A stretch of DNA of 64,000 nt from Bradyrhizobium sp. AZCC 1610 (GCF_036924515.1 NZ_JAZHRR010000001.1:5799001-5863000), one strand, 5' to 3'; positions 35,129-44,333 are shown, counted from the stretch's first letter. A program made the numbers and translations. The notes: generated by a model not told the origin, from the letters alone.

Positions 35129-35809
35129 TTACGCCGCCTGCTTGTGCATGGCGCCCGATGCCGATGCCGTTCCGCGGATCGCCTTGATCGAACGTTCGAT
35201 CGCGCCCCACAGCCTGGTGATCTCCGCCGCCGCGCGGCCTTCGGCGTAATATTCGCGGGCGCCTTCGCCCTGGCTCAGCGCCATCAACAGATCGGCGCGG
35301 TTGGTGATCTGGCCGCTCCACACCGGCGCACGGAATTTAGCCAGCGCTTCGCGCGCGATGGTGACGATGCGGCTCTCGACGCTGTCGCGTTCGGCAGGCG
35401 CGCCGTTGATCACGACCGCGTAGGGCTTGCGCGCCGAGCGGCAGGTCTGAATCGTTTCCTGCACCGCGTTGACGTCGAACACGCCGGGCCGCGCCGGAAT
35501 GATCACCATCGTGGCGTTGCGGATCGCGTCGTCGACGACGGCCGACAGATTGGGCGGCGTGTCGATGAATACCCATTCGATGCCGTCGCGCTTGGCGGCA
35601 GCGACGATGCCGCTGACGGAATTCACCGCGGCCTTGATCGGCGGTTCGTTGGTGCCGCGCAATTTATGCCAGAGCGTAAGCGATCCCTGCGGGTCGGCAT
35701 CGACCAGAAGGATGGGCTTCGTTGCCTTGTGAACATGGGCAGCGAGATGAGCAGCCAGGGTACTCTTTCCCGAGCCCCCCTTACGTGATGCGAAAACAAT
35801 TACGTTCAT
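35129..35809 (-). CDS. Orphan ParA/MinD-type ATPase
   Basis: A 226-residue Walker-type ATPase. The deviant Walker A is RKGGSGKSTLAAHLA (KGGSGKST with the signature lysine), switch I is DADPQGSLTLWHKL, and Walker B is WVFIDTPPNLS. ParA/Soj-like proteins position cargo such as plasmids, chemoreceptors or granules on the nucleoid or membrane. No ParB gene and no parS-like repeat is nearby. C-terminal helices (AEGRAAAEITRLWGAIERSIKAI) fit the family. Two phasin genes follow 1.5 kb away; a granule-positioning role is speculation. Confidence 0.88.
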   Translation of the reverse strand: MNVIVFASRKGGSGKSTLAAHLAAHVHKATKPILLVDADPQGSLTLWHKLRGTNEPPIKAAVNSVSGIVAAAKRDGIEWVFIDTPPNLSAVVDDAIRNATMVIIPARPGVFDVNAVQETIQTCRSARKPYAVVINGAPAERDSVESRIVTIAREALAKFRAPVWSGQITNRADLLMALSQGEGAREYYAEGRAAAEITRLWGAIERSIKAIRGTASASGAMHKQAA

Positions 35810-35995
35810 ATCTTGGCCTCCAGTTGACCCCAGAAGCTGAAAATGAATCAGCGCGCTGATTCGTGAAAGAAAAATTTATCCTGTGCCGCGATGAAGCCAC
35901 TTAATTGCCAACAAGGCTGGTTTTTGAGTCACACCGTGCAACCCCGGTGACCGAACGGAAATCGGCAAGGCCGCCTTGCAAGACCTTGATTGCGC

Positions 35996-36325
35996 TCATT
36001 GCGCGCTTTTTGCGCGCTCGCGTTCGAGTTTTGCACGCTCGCGTTCAAGCCATTTGCGCTCGATCCATCCGAGCCCTTGCGCCATCGGCTTCTGCAGCGG
36101 CGGCACGTCCTGCGCGAACAAAAGGAGTCCGAGCGGCAGCATCCAGAGTCCGAGCACCGGCAGGAAGCTGAGAAAGCCGCCGACAACCAGGAGAAACGCG
36201 AGCGGAATACGGACGTAGATCGATGATGGCTTACGTACCCAGCCGACGAACTTCGACGGCCCCGACGGCAGCTTCTTCTGAAACCAGGCAAAGTGCCGGT
36301 CCAGTTCTTTTTGATGTGCGCTCAA
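35996..36325 (-). CDS. Hypothetical membrane protein
   Basis: A protein of about 109 residues from TTG 36325 (AHQKELDRHFAWFQKKLPSG), preceded by GAGGAGAG. The frame also opens upstream at ATG 36361 (MNIFFGQEERV), without a ribosome site. It has a membrane region of two close helices (IRIPLAFLLVVGGFLSFLPVLGLWMLPLGLLLFAQDV) and a C-terminal charged helix (GWIERKWLERERAKLERERAKSAQ) that is probably a coiled coil. No family recognised. It precedes the ParA gene on the same strand, 186 bases away, and may be transcribed with it. Confidence 0.65.
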   Translation of the reverse strand: MSAHQKELDRHFAWFQKKLPSGPSKFVGWVRKPSSIYVRIPLAFLLVVGGFLSFLPVLGLWMLPLGLLLFAQDVPPLQKPMAQGLGWIERKWLERERAKLERERAKSAQ

Positions 36326-36459
36326 TGAAACCCTCTCCTCTTGCCCGAAGAAGATGTTCATTGCAGGCGCCGCAAACAAGGCGTCAGTCTGCCGCGCGAG
36401 GAAACCTTAAAATGGCGTAATGTCGTCAGATCGCCCGCGCTGTCAGGTCGCCCGCGCCG

Positions 36460-36822
36460 TCAGGTCGCGCGTTTCGCCGGCTTTTTGGCCTTGCGCGGCT
36501 TGCCGCTTACGGCCTTGCGCGGCGTTGCGGGCCGGATGACCGTCGGACGGCCGGCCGGCCTGGCCGCGGCCGCGCCCGGCTCGGGATCCGGCCTGAAATG
36601 CGCCCGGCAGGCCGGCGAGAGCTGGGATTTTTTGGCGACCATGCAGGCGGTCACGCGACTGATATCGGGGATCTCGGAACTGCAGAGCCGGAACGCGTCA
36701 CCGGTGCAGGCCTGCTCCTGTTCGGGCGTGTAGCCCTGGCCGGCTGCGGGCCCGATCGAAACCGACAGCGCTACGGCCAGCAGCAAACCAAACTGAAAAT
36801 CCCCCGCTCGAAAAATCGTCAT
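36460..36822 (-). CDS. Secreted hypothetical protein with short Cys motif
   Basis: About 120 residues from ATG 36822, preceded by a G-rich run (GGGGGGGGG). The N-terminus MTIFRAGDFQFGLLLAVALSVSIGPAAGQ is a signal peptide. The core YTPEQEQACTGDAFRLCSSEIPDISRVTACMVAKKSQLSPACRAHF has four cysteines, a pattern common to exported alphaproteobacterial proteins of unknown function. The C-terminus is basic and Pro-rich (PRKAVSGKPRKAKKPAKRAT). Good codon structure. Confidence 0.78.
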   Translation of the reverse strand: MTIFRAGDFQFGLLLAVALSVSIGPAAGQGYTPEQEQACTGDAFRLCSSEIPDISRVTACMVAKKSQLSPACRAHFRPDPEPGAAAARPAGRPTVIRPATPRKAVSGKPRKAKKPAKRAT

Positions 36823-36953
36823 CCATCCCCCCCCCCAGCGCAAAGCTTGGCGGAATTGTGGGTGAACGGATCAGGATTCGCAAGCACGGGTGGACGACAC
36901 GCCACAGCACAAGTGCTGCGGTGGGTCGGGAGGCAAGTTGGCTTCGTGAGGGC

Positions 36954-37030
36954 TGGTACAGTTGGGTGGGCTCGAACCACCGACCTCCTGTTCCACAGAC
37001 AGGCGCTCTAACCAACTGAGCTACAACTGC
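36954..37030 (-). tRNA. tRNA-His (GTG)
   Basis: A 77-nt cloverleaf with encoded CCA; anticodon arm CCTGT-CTGTGGA-ACAGG with anticodon GTG. The acceptor pairs GCAGTTG with CAACTGT, leaving A at position 73 and T at -1. So G-1, normally a histidine identity element opposite C73, is absent. This matches the known alphaproteobacterial tRNA-His type. The T arm GGTGG-TTCGAGC-CCACC is canonical. Confidence 0.95.
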
Positions 37031-37198
37031 ATCCCTCACGCGAGGCCTCAAAAAGGGGGCCTGCGAATGGGCCGGAAACTAGGTGCAACGCCTCGCTTTG
37101 GCAAGGCCGGGAAGCGCCTGATTATATAGTCGTCCGGAAGGCATTTTGCGTTCATCTCCGGGCGTCGCGGACGGCGTCAAAAGCATTGCCCGACAGCA

Positions 37199-37227
37199 AA
37201 AGGCCCGGGCCGATCGCCCGGGCCTTT
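37199..37227 (-). terminator. Terminator of the phasin gene
   Basis: Perfect 12-base arms AAAGGCCCGGGC / GCCCGGGCCTTT around a CGATC loop; on the minus strand it is followed by a further T. The symmetric ends could also act in the other direction. Confidence 0.85.
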
Positions 37228-37248
37228 CTCGATGAGGGACGAAGGCGG

Positions 37249-37692
37249 TCAGGCGGCCGGCTTGTAGAGCTTCGAGGCCGAGGCCTTGATCGGCTCGACG
37301 GTCTCGGTCGCGACCTTCTGGCCGAGCTCGGTGAGCTCCTTGGCTTGTGTCGTCAAGGTCTCGTACTGCTTGCGGGCATGCGAGGTCCACAGCTCCATCG
37401 CCGCCGCCGGCGTCTTCACGCCGAACAGCTCCTGCGCGAAATCGAGCGAGGACGAGGTGTTGGCCTTGAAGAACTCGATCAGCTTGGCGTTGTACTCACT
37501 GGCGCCCTTGCTGGCCGAGGTGAACACGGCCTCGATGGTGCCGTTATGGGTTTCGGCCGCATCCTTGAACTTGGCGTAGCTGTCGCGGGCCTGCGAAACG
37601 CCCTTTTCGGCAAGCGCGCGCATCTGCTCGGGGACTTCGAAGGGGATGATGGAGGCAGAGAAGGGATCGGTGGGGCTGGTCACGGCTTGCAT
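37249..37692 (-). CDS. Phasin-family protein 1
   Basis: A 147-residue granule-associated protein. The phasin pattern is EVPEQMRALAEKGVSQARDSYAKFKDAAETHNGTIEAVFTSASKGASEYNAKLIEFFKANTSSSLDFAQELFGVKTPAAAMELWTSHARKQYETLTTQAKELTELGQKVATET. All is helical. Phasins coat polyhydroxyalkanoate granules. It is paired with a second phasin gene upstream on the same strand, with its own terminator downstream. Paralogy is visible in the shared MRALAEKGVSQAR / MRSMAEASVEQAR start. Confidence 0.93.
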   Translation of the reverse strand: MQAVTSPTDPFSASIIPFEVPEQMRALAEKGVSQARDSYAKFKDAAETHNGTIEAVFTSASKGASEYNAKLIEFFKANTSSSLDFAQELFGVKTPAAAMELWTSHARKQYETLTTQAKELTELGQKVATETVEPIKASASKLYKPAA

Positions 37693-37926
37693 CCTTCACA
37701 ATGGGGTTAAAACGGCATTTCCCCCTGCGGACCGCCGGGCAGGCAAGGCGGGCCGAAAGGTCACGCACACACTCACGGAAAGTGCCCATCCACGGGCTCG
37801 CCCAATTAGAACCAATATCATGTCAAATTTGTGCAGCGCACTGCAATTTCTGGTGCATCGCCGCGTATTTAACCCGGCATGCGAGTTCCATCAGGCCAGC
37901 GGTAGCTTCTCGCCGATGGCGGCAGC

Positions 37927-38310
37927 TCACGCTTTCGGCTTGGTCGCGTCGATGGCGGCCTTGGTAACGGTCTGTCCCATCTCGCTGGCCTGCTCCGCCA
38001 GCGAGCGCATCAGGCTCTGCACATATTCGCTGTGCAGCCGCGTTACTTCGGTCACGTCCTTGGCTTGCAGCAGCGACTCCGCGTGATCGAGCGAGGCCTG
38101 CACGTTCTTCTCGGCATAGCCGATGGCCTTACTGCTGACATCCTTGGCGCCGGCGCGAACCGTGGCGTTGCGCTCCTCGATGGAGCCGGCGGCGGCCTGC
38201 GCGGAGGCGACGAATTTCTCGAAGGCCTTGCGGGCCTGCTCGACACTCGCTTCTGCCATCGATCGCATTTCCTTGGGTATCTCGAAACGGTCTCGCACAT
38301 CGTCGCTCAT
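37927..38310 (-). CDS. Phasin-family protein 2
   Basis: A 127-residue helical protein, paralogue of the neighbouring phasin: FEIPKEMRSMAEASVEQARKAFEKFVASAQAAAGSIEERNATVRAGAKDVSSKAIGYAEKNVQASLDHAESLLQAKDVTEVTRLHSEYVQSLMRSLAEQASEMGQTV. It lies 235 bases upstream of the first phasin on the same strand. Likely a granule-surface protein for polyhydroxyalkanoate. GAGCACACC upstream gives a weak ribosome site. Confidence 0.92.
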   Translation of the reverse strand: MSDDVRDRFEIPKEMRSMAEASVEQARKAFEKFVASAQAAAGSIEERNATVRAGAKDVSSKAIGYAEKNVQASLDHAESLLQAKDVTEVTRLHSEYVQSLMRSLAEQASEMGQTVTKAAIDATKPKA

Positions 38311-38600
38311 GGTGTGCTCCTTTGCGTTGGCAGGGATTGCGTCCGGATACCGTCAGGGGGCCGCTCCGGGGACGGATGCGGCGCCGGGGAGGTTCCTCGT
38401 TGAACCCTTGACGGCCGTTTGCAACCACCCAACGCGGCGGCCGGCCAAAGGGTCCAGCCGGGTTAAGGTTATCCGCCGCTTAGATTACCGCCAGCCCGCC
38501 GGGCCGTGGACCTGCCGCTGCCGGCTTGCGATAGTAACGTTCCCTTAACGCTTTCAGCGTTTGGGCGCCGATTTTGAAGCCGGACGGTCATGTAATTGCG

Positions 38601-41600
38601 ATGAAGGATGCGGAATTTCAGTGGCTGGCGCCCGGCGATCCGCGATTGGCGGCCTATGCGGCGAGCCGCCTGCCCGCCTGGCTGTGGACCGCCGACGGCA
38701 GGCGGATCCTGTGGGCCAATCCGGCCGGCGCCCGCCTGTTCGGCGCAGCCAGCGCCGCAGCCCTTGCCGAAAAAACCTTCGGGCCGGCCGACCGGCACCG
38801 GCGGCAGATCGCGCGGCTCGCAGGCCGGCTGCTCGCCAACGGCGCCATCCGGCTGGAGCGCTTGCAGGGATTTGGCGCAGCGCCCGGCATGCTCTCGACC
38901 TGCGGCGCGTCGCGGTTCGACTTTCCCAATGGCAGCCACGGCGTTCTGATCGCCGCCGGCAACATCGCGCTGATCGCGCCGCGCCCGGCGCAGGCGCAGT
39001 CCGATAACGAGATGCGGCCGGCCACCGCATCATCAGAGCCAACCTTGTCAGAGCCAGTCTTGTCAGAGCCAGTCTTGCAGCCGAGCGCGCCCGCCATGCC
39101 CGTCATCGAGCAACCGGTCGCGCCGCAACCGGCTCCCGATTACCAGCAGCCGGCACCGTCGGGCGAAGCGCCCGCCGAGTTTGCGTTGTTCGATGCGTTT
39201 GAGCCTGCCGCCGCAGGCGAGCCGCCCGCAGCCGAAACCATTGCGCGCGCGCCACCGCCTGCGATCGAAGTATTTGCCGGCCAGCAGGCGCGCCGCCTGC
39301 CGCTGCGCTTCACCTGGCAGATGGATCGGGAAGGCCGCTTCGCGCTCGGCACCGACGAATTTTTGGGCCTGATCGGCCCGCGCACCACGGCCGCTTTCGG
39401 CCGGCCATGGCGCGAGATCGCCGAGACCTTCGGGCTAGATCCCACCGGCCGGATGATGCAGGCCTTTGCGACGGGCGCGACCTGGAGCGGCATCATGCTG
39501 AACTGGCCGGTGGACGGCGGCGGCACCTTGCCCGTCGAACTGTCCGGCCTGCCGATCTTCGACGGGGCGCGGAATTTCATCGGCTATCGCGGCTTCGGCG
39601 TCTGTCGCGATTTCGATGCGCTGGCGCGGCTCGCCGCCCTGCGCCTGGCGGAATTGTCCGGCGAGATGGTGACGCCGCAAGAACCGTCCACCGCGCCATC
39701 TGCCGAGCCGACCAGCGTTGCATCGCCTTCATCAGACGAATTGCCTGAACCGATTGCTGCCAAAACTTCTGCTGCAGAGAGTTCTGCTGCAGAGCCTTCA
39801 CATCAAAAAGATTTGGATACGCCCGTGGAACCTCCCAAGGAAGCCGTAGAGGAAAGCGTCCAGGAAATCGTCAACGAAAGCGTTCTGGAAATCGCCAAGG
39901 ACACGCTGACGGAAACCACAACGGAGTTGCCGGCAGACGCTGCCGCAAACGTCTTGCCGTTCCGCGTCCCCGGCGAAGCGAAGCAGCCAGTGTTGACGCC
40001 GGTTGAAAACAGCGCCTTCGACGAACTCGCGCGGCAATTGTCAGCGCGGCTCGAAACCGAGAACGGCAACGGGGCGGCGTTGGACGCCGCCGGCGAAACC
40101 ATCTTCGAACCGCTGGCCGCGCCGCCCGAATGGCTTGCGCCGCCAGAGCCGCCCGCGCGCGGCGAAGCGGCGCGCGACAAGGCGCTGCTCGATCTCTTGC
40201 CGGTCGGCATCCTGATCTACCGGCTCGACCGGCTGCTCTATGCCAACCCCGCCTTCCTGACGCAGATGGGCTATCCGAGCCTGCACGCGCTGGAGGAAGC
40301 CGGCGGCCTCGACGCGCTCTATGTCGAACCCGGCACGTCCAACGCCTCCTCGACATCGGACACCGGCAGACCGGTGACGATTTCCGCAAGCGGACCTGCG
40401 GACGCAGATGCGCCCTCATCGGCGGCAGAGGCCCGCCTCTACACGATTTCATGGGACGGCGATTCCGCCCTCGCCTTGATCTTCTCGGGCACGCGCCATG
40501 AGGGCGCGGCGATCGCGGCCGCCATCGCGCGCGCCGAGCCAGCATCGGAGCCTGACGTCTTCGAACCGTCGGTATCGGAGCCTGACGCTTCCGAATCGTC
40601 TGATGTCGGCCATGCCAACGCCGAAGACCTTGCCGCCATCCTCGACACCACGGCCGAAGGCATCGTGATGTTCGACGCCGAGGGCAACATCCATGCGGCC
40701 AACCGCAGCGCCGAAGCGCTGTTCGGCCATGACGCCGACGAACTCGCGCGACGCAATCTCGCGGAACTGTTCGCGCCCGAAAGCCGGCACGGCGTGTTCG
40801 AATATCTCGCCGGCATCAAGGCTTCCGGCGTCGCCAGCCTGCTCGATCACGGCCGCGAGGTGCTGGCGCGCGAAAGCAAGGGCGGCATCATCCCGCTGTC
40901 GATGACCATGGGCCGCACCCGCCCTGATGGCCCGAATTTCTTCGCAGTGTTCCGCGATCTCTCGCAAGCCAAGCAGACCGAGAGCGAATTGCGCGAGGCG
41001 CGCCGGCTGGCCGAACGCGCCGCCAATGCCAAGGCCGACGTACTGGCGCGGATCAGCCACGAGGTGCGGACGCCGCTGAACGCCATCATCGGCTTTTCCG
41101 AAGTGATGATCGGCGAGCGTTTCGGCGCGCTCGGCAACGAGCGCTACCTCGAATACATGAAGGACATCCGCGCCTCCGGCGAACGCGTGATCGCCATCAT
41201 CAACGACCTGCTCGACCTGTCCCGGATCGAAACCGGCAAGCTCGATCTCGCCTTCACCAACCAGAACCTCAACGAACTGGTCGAGAGCTGCGTTGCGGTG
41301 TTGCAGCCGCAGGCCAATCGCGAGCGCATCATCATCCGCACCTCGCTCGCGCACATGTTGCCGCCTGTGATCGCGGACGCGCGGGCCTTGCGCCAGATCG
41401 CGCTGAACCTGATCGGCAATTCGATCCATCTCGCCAATGCCGGCGGCCAGGTCATCGTCTCGACTGCGCTGTCCGATTTCGGCGAGGTAATGCTGCGGGT
41501 CCGCGACACCGGCCACGGCCTCAACGACAATGAGGTTGCCGCCGCGCTCCAGCCGTTCCGCACCGCGGCGCCGTCGGATCGGGCCGAGAGTTCGGCCGTC

Positions 41601-41720
41601 AGCCTGTCGCTGACCAAAGCGCTTGTCGAAGCCAACCGCGCCAAATTCCAGATCAGGACCGGCAGCCGTTCGGGCACGCTGATCGAGATCGTGTTTCCGC
41701 ACGCGGTCGCGCGCGCCTGA
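38601..41720 (+). CDS. Multi-PAS sensor histidine kinase (PdhS/PleC-like)
   Basis: About 1039 residues from ATG 38601 (a TTG at 38574 is possible). PAS-like segments lie about 1-130, 235-340 (FTWQMDREGRFALGTDEFLGLI), 530-640 and 675-790 (ILDTTAEGIVMFDAEGNIHAANRSAEALFG), joined by low-complexity Glu/Pro/Ser linkers. HisKA has H820 in RISHEVRTPLNAIIGFSEVM, and the following GNERYLEYMKDIRASGERVIAIINDLLDLS is typical of PdhS/PleC/DivJ kinases. HATPase has N box LNLIGNS and G1 DTGHG, but the G2 position reads ESSAVSLSLTKAL, lacking GxG. No response regulator is adjacent. Confidence 0.88.
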   Translation: MKDAEFQWLAPGDPRLAAYAASRLPAWLWTADGRRILWANPAGARLFGAASAAALAEKTFGPADRHRRQIARLAGRLLANGAIRLERLQGFGAAPGMLSTCGASRFDFPNGSHGVLIAAGNIALIAPRPAQAQSDNEMRPATASSEPTLSEPVLSEPVLQPSAPAMPVIEQPVAPQPAPDYQQPAPSGEAPAEFALFDAFEPAAAGEPPAAETIARAPPPAIEVFAGQQARRLPLRFTWQMDREGRFALGTDEFLGLIGPRTTAAFGRPWREIAETFGLDPTGRMMQAFATGATWSGIMLNWPVDGGGTLPVELSGLPIFDGARNFIGYRGFGVCRDFDALARLAALRLAELSGEMVTPQEPSTAPSAEPTSVASPSSDELPEPIAAKTSAAESSAAEPSHQKDLDTPVEPPKEAVEESVQEIVNESVLEIAKDTLTETTTELPADAAANVLPFRVPGEAKQPVLTPVENSAFDELARQLSARLETENGNGAALDAAGETIFEPLAAPPEWLAPPEPPARGEAARDKALLDLLPVGILIYRLDRLLYANPAFLTQMGYPSLHALEEAGGLDALYVEPGTSNASSTSDTGRPVTISASGPADADAPSSAAEARLYTISWDGDSALALIFSGTRHEGAAIAAAIARAEPASEPDVFEPSVSEPDASESSDVGHANAEDLAAILDTTAEGIVMFDAEGNIHAANRSAEALFGHDADELARRNLAELFAPESRHGVFEYLAGIKASGVASLLDHGREVLARESKGGIIPLSMTMGRTRPDGPNFFAVFRDLSQAKQTESELREARRLAERAANAKADVLARISHEVRTPLNAIIGFSEVMIGERFGALGNERYLEYMKDIRASGERVIAIINDLLDLSRIETGKLDLAFTNQNLNELVESCVAVLQPQANRERIIIRTSLAHMLPPVIADARALRQIALNLIGNSIHLANAGGQVIVSTALSDFGEVMLRVRDTGHGLNDNEVAAALQPFRTAAPSDRAESSAVSLSLTKALVEANRAKFQIRTGSRSGTLIEIVFPHAVARA

Positions 41721-41756
41721 CCGGAGACAAACGGACGCGCGTACCCGCGGTGTCGA

Positions 41757-42476
41757 TCACGTCGCTTTTGACGGAAGAAACGCTGGAACGCTGAGGCCCT
41801 GGCCGCGCAAGTAATCGGTCATCGGTCCGACGACCTTGATGACCGCCGGTCTTGCCGTCATGCGCTGCCGCCATTGCAGAAGCCTCGGCGTTTCGCTGGT
41901 CATGTCGGCGCCCCAGCGCGCACCGAACAGCTGGGCCATATAGAACGCGATATCGGCAAAGGAATACGCGCCGCCGAGAAAGTCGCGGTCATCAAGCACG
42001 CTCTCCATTGTTCGATAATAGGCGGCGGCGCCCGCGCGCGCGAGCTCCGCGGCGGGATCGAGCGGCGTTTTCCAGAGCTGCATCAATTTGATGATGTGAG
42101 GGAAATAGACCTCATCCGATTCATGCTCCAGCCGGCGACACCAGGCCCGTGCTGCAGAAGTCGCAGGCCACAGCGCAGGATGCGGCTTGATGTCTTCAAG
42201 GTACTCGAAAATCTGGGTGGAATCGAATATCTCGAGGTCGCCGTCGATCAGCACGGGGACCTGCCGCTTTGGATTGATGCGCAGGACTTCCGGATGCTTT
42301 GGCGCGTAACCCTCCTTCATGGTGAAGGGGACCATGACCAGTTCGAAATCGATGTTCTTCTCGTGCGCGGCGATCTGGACCTTTGCGCCGAACATACTCA
42401 GGGGGCCGGAGAACAGCCGCATTCTGCGATTGCTGTTTCGATGCGGGTCTCGGCCGGATTGAACGTTCTCGGGCAT
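41757..42476 (-). CDS. Glutathione S-transferase
   Basis: A 239-residue protein. I chose ATG 42476, with GAGGAG 10 bases upstream; an internal start MRLFSGPLS (42422) lacks a ribosome site. The thioredoxin-like N-terminal domain contains RLFSGPLSMFGAKVQIAAHEKNIDFELV and the glutathione-binding QVPVLIDGDLEIFDSTQIFEYLED (cis-Pro VP and ES/DS). The helical C-terminal domain has the N-capping SFADIAFYMA. Divergent from a TetR regulator, with an inverted repeat between them that suggests repression and induction by a xenobiotic. Substrate unknown. Confidence 0.92.
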   Translation of the reverse strand: MPENVQSGRDPHRNSNRRMRLFSGPLSMFGAKVQIAAHEKNIDFELVMVPFTMKEGYAPKHPEVLRINPKRQVPVLIDGDLEIFDSTQIFEYLEDIKPHPALWPATSAARAWCRRLEHESDEVYFPHIIKLMQLWKTPLDPAAELARAGAAAYYRTMESVLDDRDFLGGAYSFADIAFYMAQLFGARWGADMTSETPRLLQWRQRMTARPAVIKVVGPMTDYLRGQGLSVPAFLPSKAT

Positions 42477-42519
42477 CGATTACCCACTCCTCAATCATCA
42501 TCACGGATGGGATAAAAAC

Positions 42520-42537
42520 AAACAGGTTGCCCTGTTT
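42520..42537. promoter_or_regulatory. Likely TetR operator between GST and TetR genes
   Basis: AAACAGG-TTGC-CCTGTTT, perfect 7-base arms with a 4-base centre, midway in the 111-base divergent promoter. Confidence 0.7.
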
Positions 42538-42587
42538 TTGTCAATCCGGTAGACCGCTTGCGATGCCGATAGGGGTGGGAGTCTCTC

Positions 42588-43247
42588 ATGACCAGGAAGC
42601 CAACCAGCGGCCGCTCGCGAACCAACGATCCCGCCGGAGTGAGAAAACGCATCCTGGATGCGACAGCGGACGCCTTCCAGAAGCGTGGCTACCACTCGAC
42701 CAGCACCCACGACGTTGTTCGAGCGGCCGGCGTGACGGCGGGCGCGCTCCACCATCATTTCCCTACGAAGAAAGTCCTTGCGCTTAACGTCATCCAGGAG
42801 CGCGTCGCGCAAGCTGTCGACAAGCATTGGCTCGAGCCGGTCAGGTCCGCACGCGGCGCGGAGGAAGGGATACGCACGGCGTTCGAGCAGATCGCGACGG
42901 CCCTGGACCGGTCCAGGACCATTCTGGGATGCCCGCTCAACAATCTGGCGCTCGAGCTTTGCGCGGCAGATTCCGAATTTCGAGAGGCGATCGAGAAGAT
43001 CTATGACAATTGGCGCAAGGTCATTGCGGACAAACTGCGGGCGGATTTCCTCGGCGCCTTCGACGCCGAGGCCTTGGCCACCTTCGTCATTGCGTCTTAT
43101 TCAGGCGCTATCGCCCAGGCCAAGGCAACGCAAAGCACGGCTCCTCTTCGGACGTGTGCCGCGCAACTGGCGTTTCACTTTCGCTCAAGGCAAATGCCGA
43201 AGGCCCAAATGCCGAAAGCCAAAGCCGCGCACGCTTCAAAGCCGTAG
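42588..43247 (+). CDS. TetR/AcrR-family transcriptional regulator
   Basis: A 219-residue repressor. HTH: RKRILDATADAFQKRGYHSTSTHDVVRAAGVTAGALHHHFPTKKVLALNVI (standard TetR_N). The C-terminal part matches the TetR_C group that often regulates xenobiotic genes (ILGCPLNNLALELCAADSEFREAIEKIYDNWRKVI). It is divergent from the glutathione S-transferase gene, the probable target, with an inverted repeat between. The tail QMPKAQMPKAKAAH has a small duplication. Confidence 0.94.
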   Translation: MTRKPTSGRSRTNDPAGVRKRILDATADAFQKRGYHSTSTHDVVRAAGVTAGALHHHFPTKKVLALNVIQERVAQAVDKHWLEPVRSARGAEEGIRTAFEQIATALDRSRTILGCPLNNLALELCAADSEFREAIEKIYDNWRKVIADKLRADFLGAFDAEALATFVIASYSGAIAQAKATQSTAPLRTCAAQLAFHFRSRQMPKAQMPKAKAAHASKP

Positions 43248-43364
43248 CGAAACTTCCGGATCCGGTTCGGACACGTAAAGGTCCTTCTGGACAGCGGCGC
43301 CTTTTCCGGGTGATATGCGACCAATTGACACACAGTCTCCCTGTGTGAGCTTGGAGGAAATCCC

Positions 43365-44333
43365 ATGATCCCGTTTCATACGCGCCTGTTCGGCGCGGTC
43401 GTCGCGCTGACACTTGCGGTCAGCGCGCCTGCCCTCGCGCAGCAGCTCGAGCTCAAGATCATGGCGCCCGCCGCACCTGGCGGCGGATGGGATCAGACCG
43501 CCCGGTCGATGCAGCAGGCGCTGGTCGCCGCCAAGATCGCCCGCAGCGTCCAGGTCACCAACGTTGCCGGCGCCGGCGGCAGCGTCGGCATTGCGCAGTT
43601 CGTCAACGGCGCCAAGGGCGACGGCAACCAGTTGATGGTGAACGGCTTCGTCATGATGGGCGCGCTCGCCATGAACAAGTCGCCGGTGACGCTCGATCAA
43701 GTGACGCCGATTGCGCGCCTCACCGAGGAGATCCAGGTGATCGTCGTGCCGGCGAATTCGCCGCTCAAGACGGCGCAGGATCTTGCCGCTGCCGTGAAGG
43801 CCGACATCGCCAAGGTGACGTTTGCCGGCGGCTCGGCCGGGGGCGTCGACCATGTGATGGCGGCATTGTTTGCGGGAACGATCGGCGCCGATGCCAAGAA
43901 GGTCAACTACATTCCATTTTCCGGCGGCGGCGAGTCGCTGGCGGCCATTCTCGGCGGCAAAGTCACTGCCGGCATTTCGGGACTGAGCGAATACGAAGGT
44001 CAGATCAAGTCCGGCAAATTGCGCGCGCTCGGCGTGACGTCGGAGAAGCGCATCGCAGGCAGCGATATTCCGACCTTCAAGGAACAAGGCATCGACCTTG
44101 TGCTGGCCAACTGGCGCTCGGTGGTCGCGCCTCCCGGCATCACGCCGGAACAGCGCAAGACCCTGAGCACCGCGGTGGAGAACATGGTCAAGTCGGACGC
44201 CTGGAAGGACATCCTCAAGCAGAAGGGCTGGGATGACGCCTATCTTTCCGGCGATGCGTTCGCCGATTTCCTGAAGAAGGAAACCGCGCGCGTCACTGAC
44301 GTGCTGAAGTCGGTCGGCCTCGTCAAATCATGA
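43365..44333 (+). CDS. tctC: Tripartite tricarboxylate transporter substrate-binding protein
   Basis: A 322-residue periplasmic receptor of the TTT family that binds citrate or other carboxylates. The signal peptide is [20 protein letters not shown]. Family motifs include [38 protein letters not shown] and [45 protein letters not shown]. It is the first gene of a tctCBA operon, overlapping tctB by 4 bases. The ligand is not determined. It follows the TetR gene but is separated by 117 bases. Confidence 0.95.
   Translation: MIPFHTRLFGAVVALTLAVSAPALAQQLELKIMAPAAPGGGWDQTARSMQQALVAAKIARSVQVTNVAGAGGSVGIAQFVNGAKGDGNQLMVNGFVMMGALAMNKSPVTLDQVTPIARLTEEIQVIVVPANSPLKTAQDLAAAVKADIAKVTFAGGSAGGVDHVMAALFAGTIGADAKKVNYIPFSGGGESLAAILGGKVTAGISGLSEYEGQIKSGKLRALGVTSEKRIAGSDIPTFKEQGIDLVLANWRSVVAPPGITPEQRKTLSTAVENMVKSDAWKDILKQKGWDDAYLSGDAFADFLKKETARVTDVLKSVGLVKS

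Noticed and set aside
35129..35809. Plasmid-type partition locus
   Set aside because: ParA occurs alone. No ParB gene, no parS-like cluster and no replication gene is nearby, and the neighbours are chromosomal.
40449..41702. 417-codon minus-strand frame opposite the histidine kinase
   Set aside because: Antisense of HisKA/HATPase with no motif of its own.
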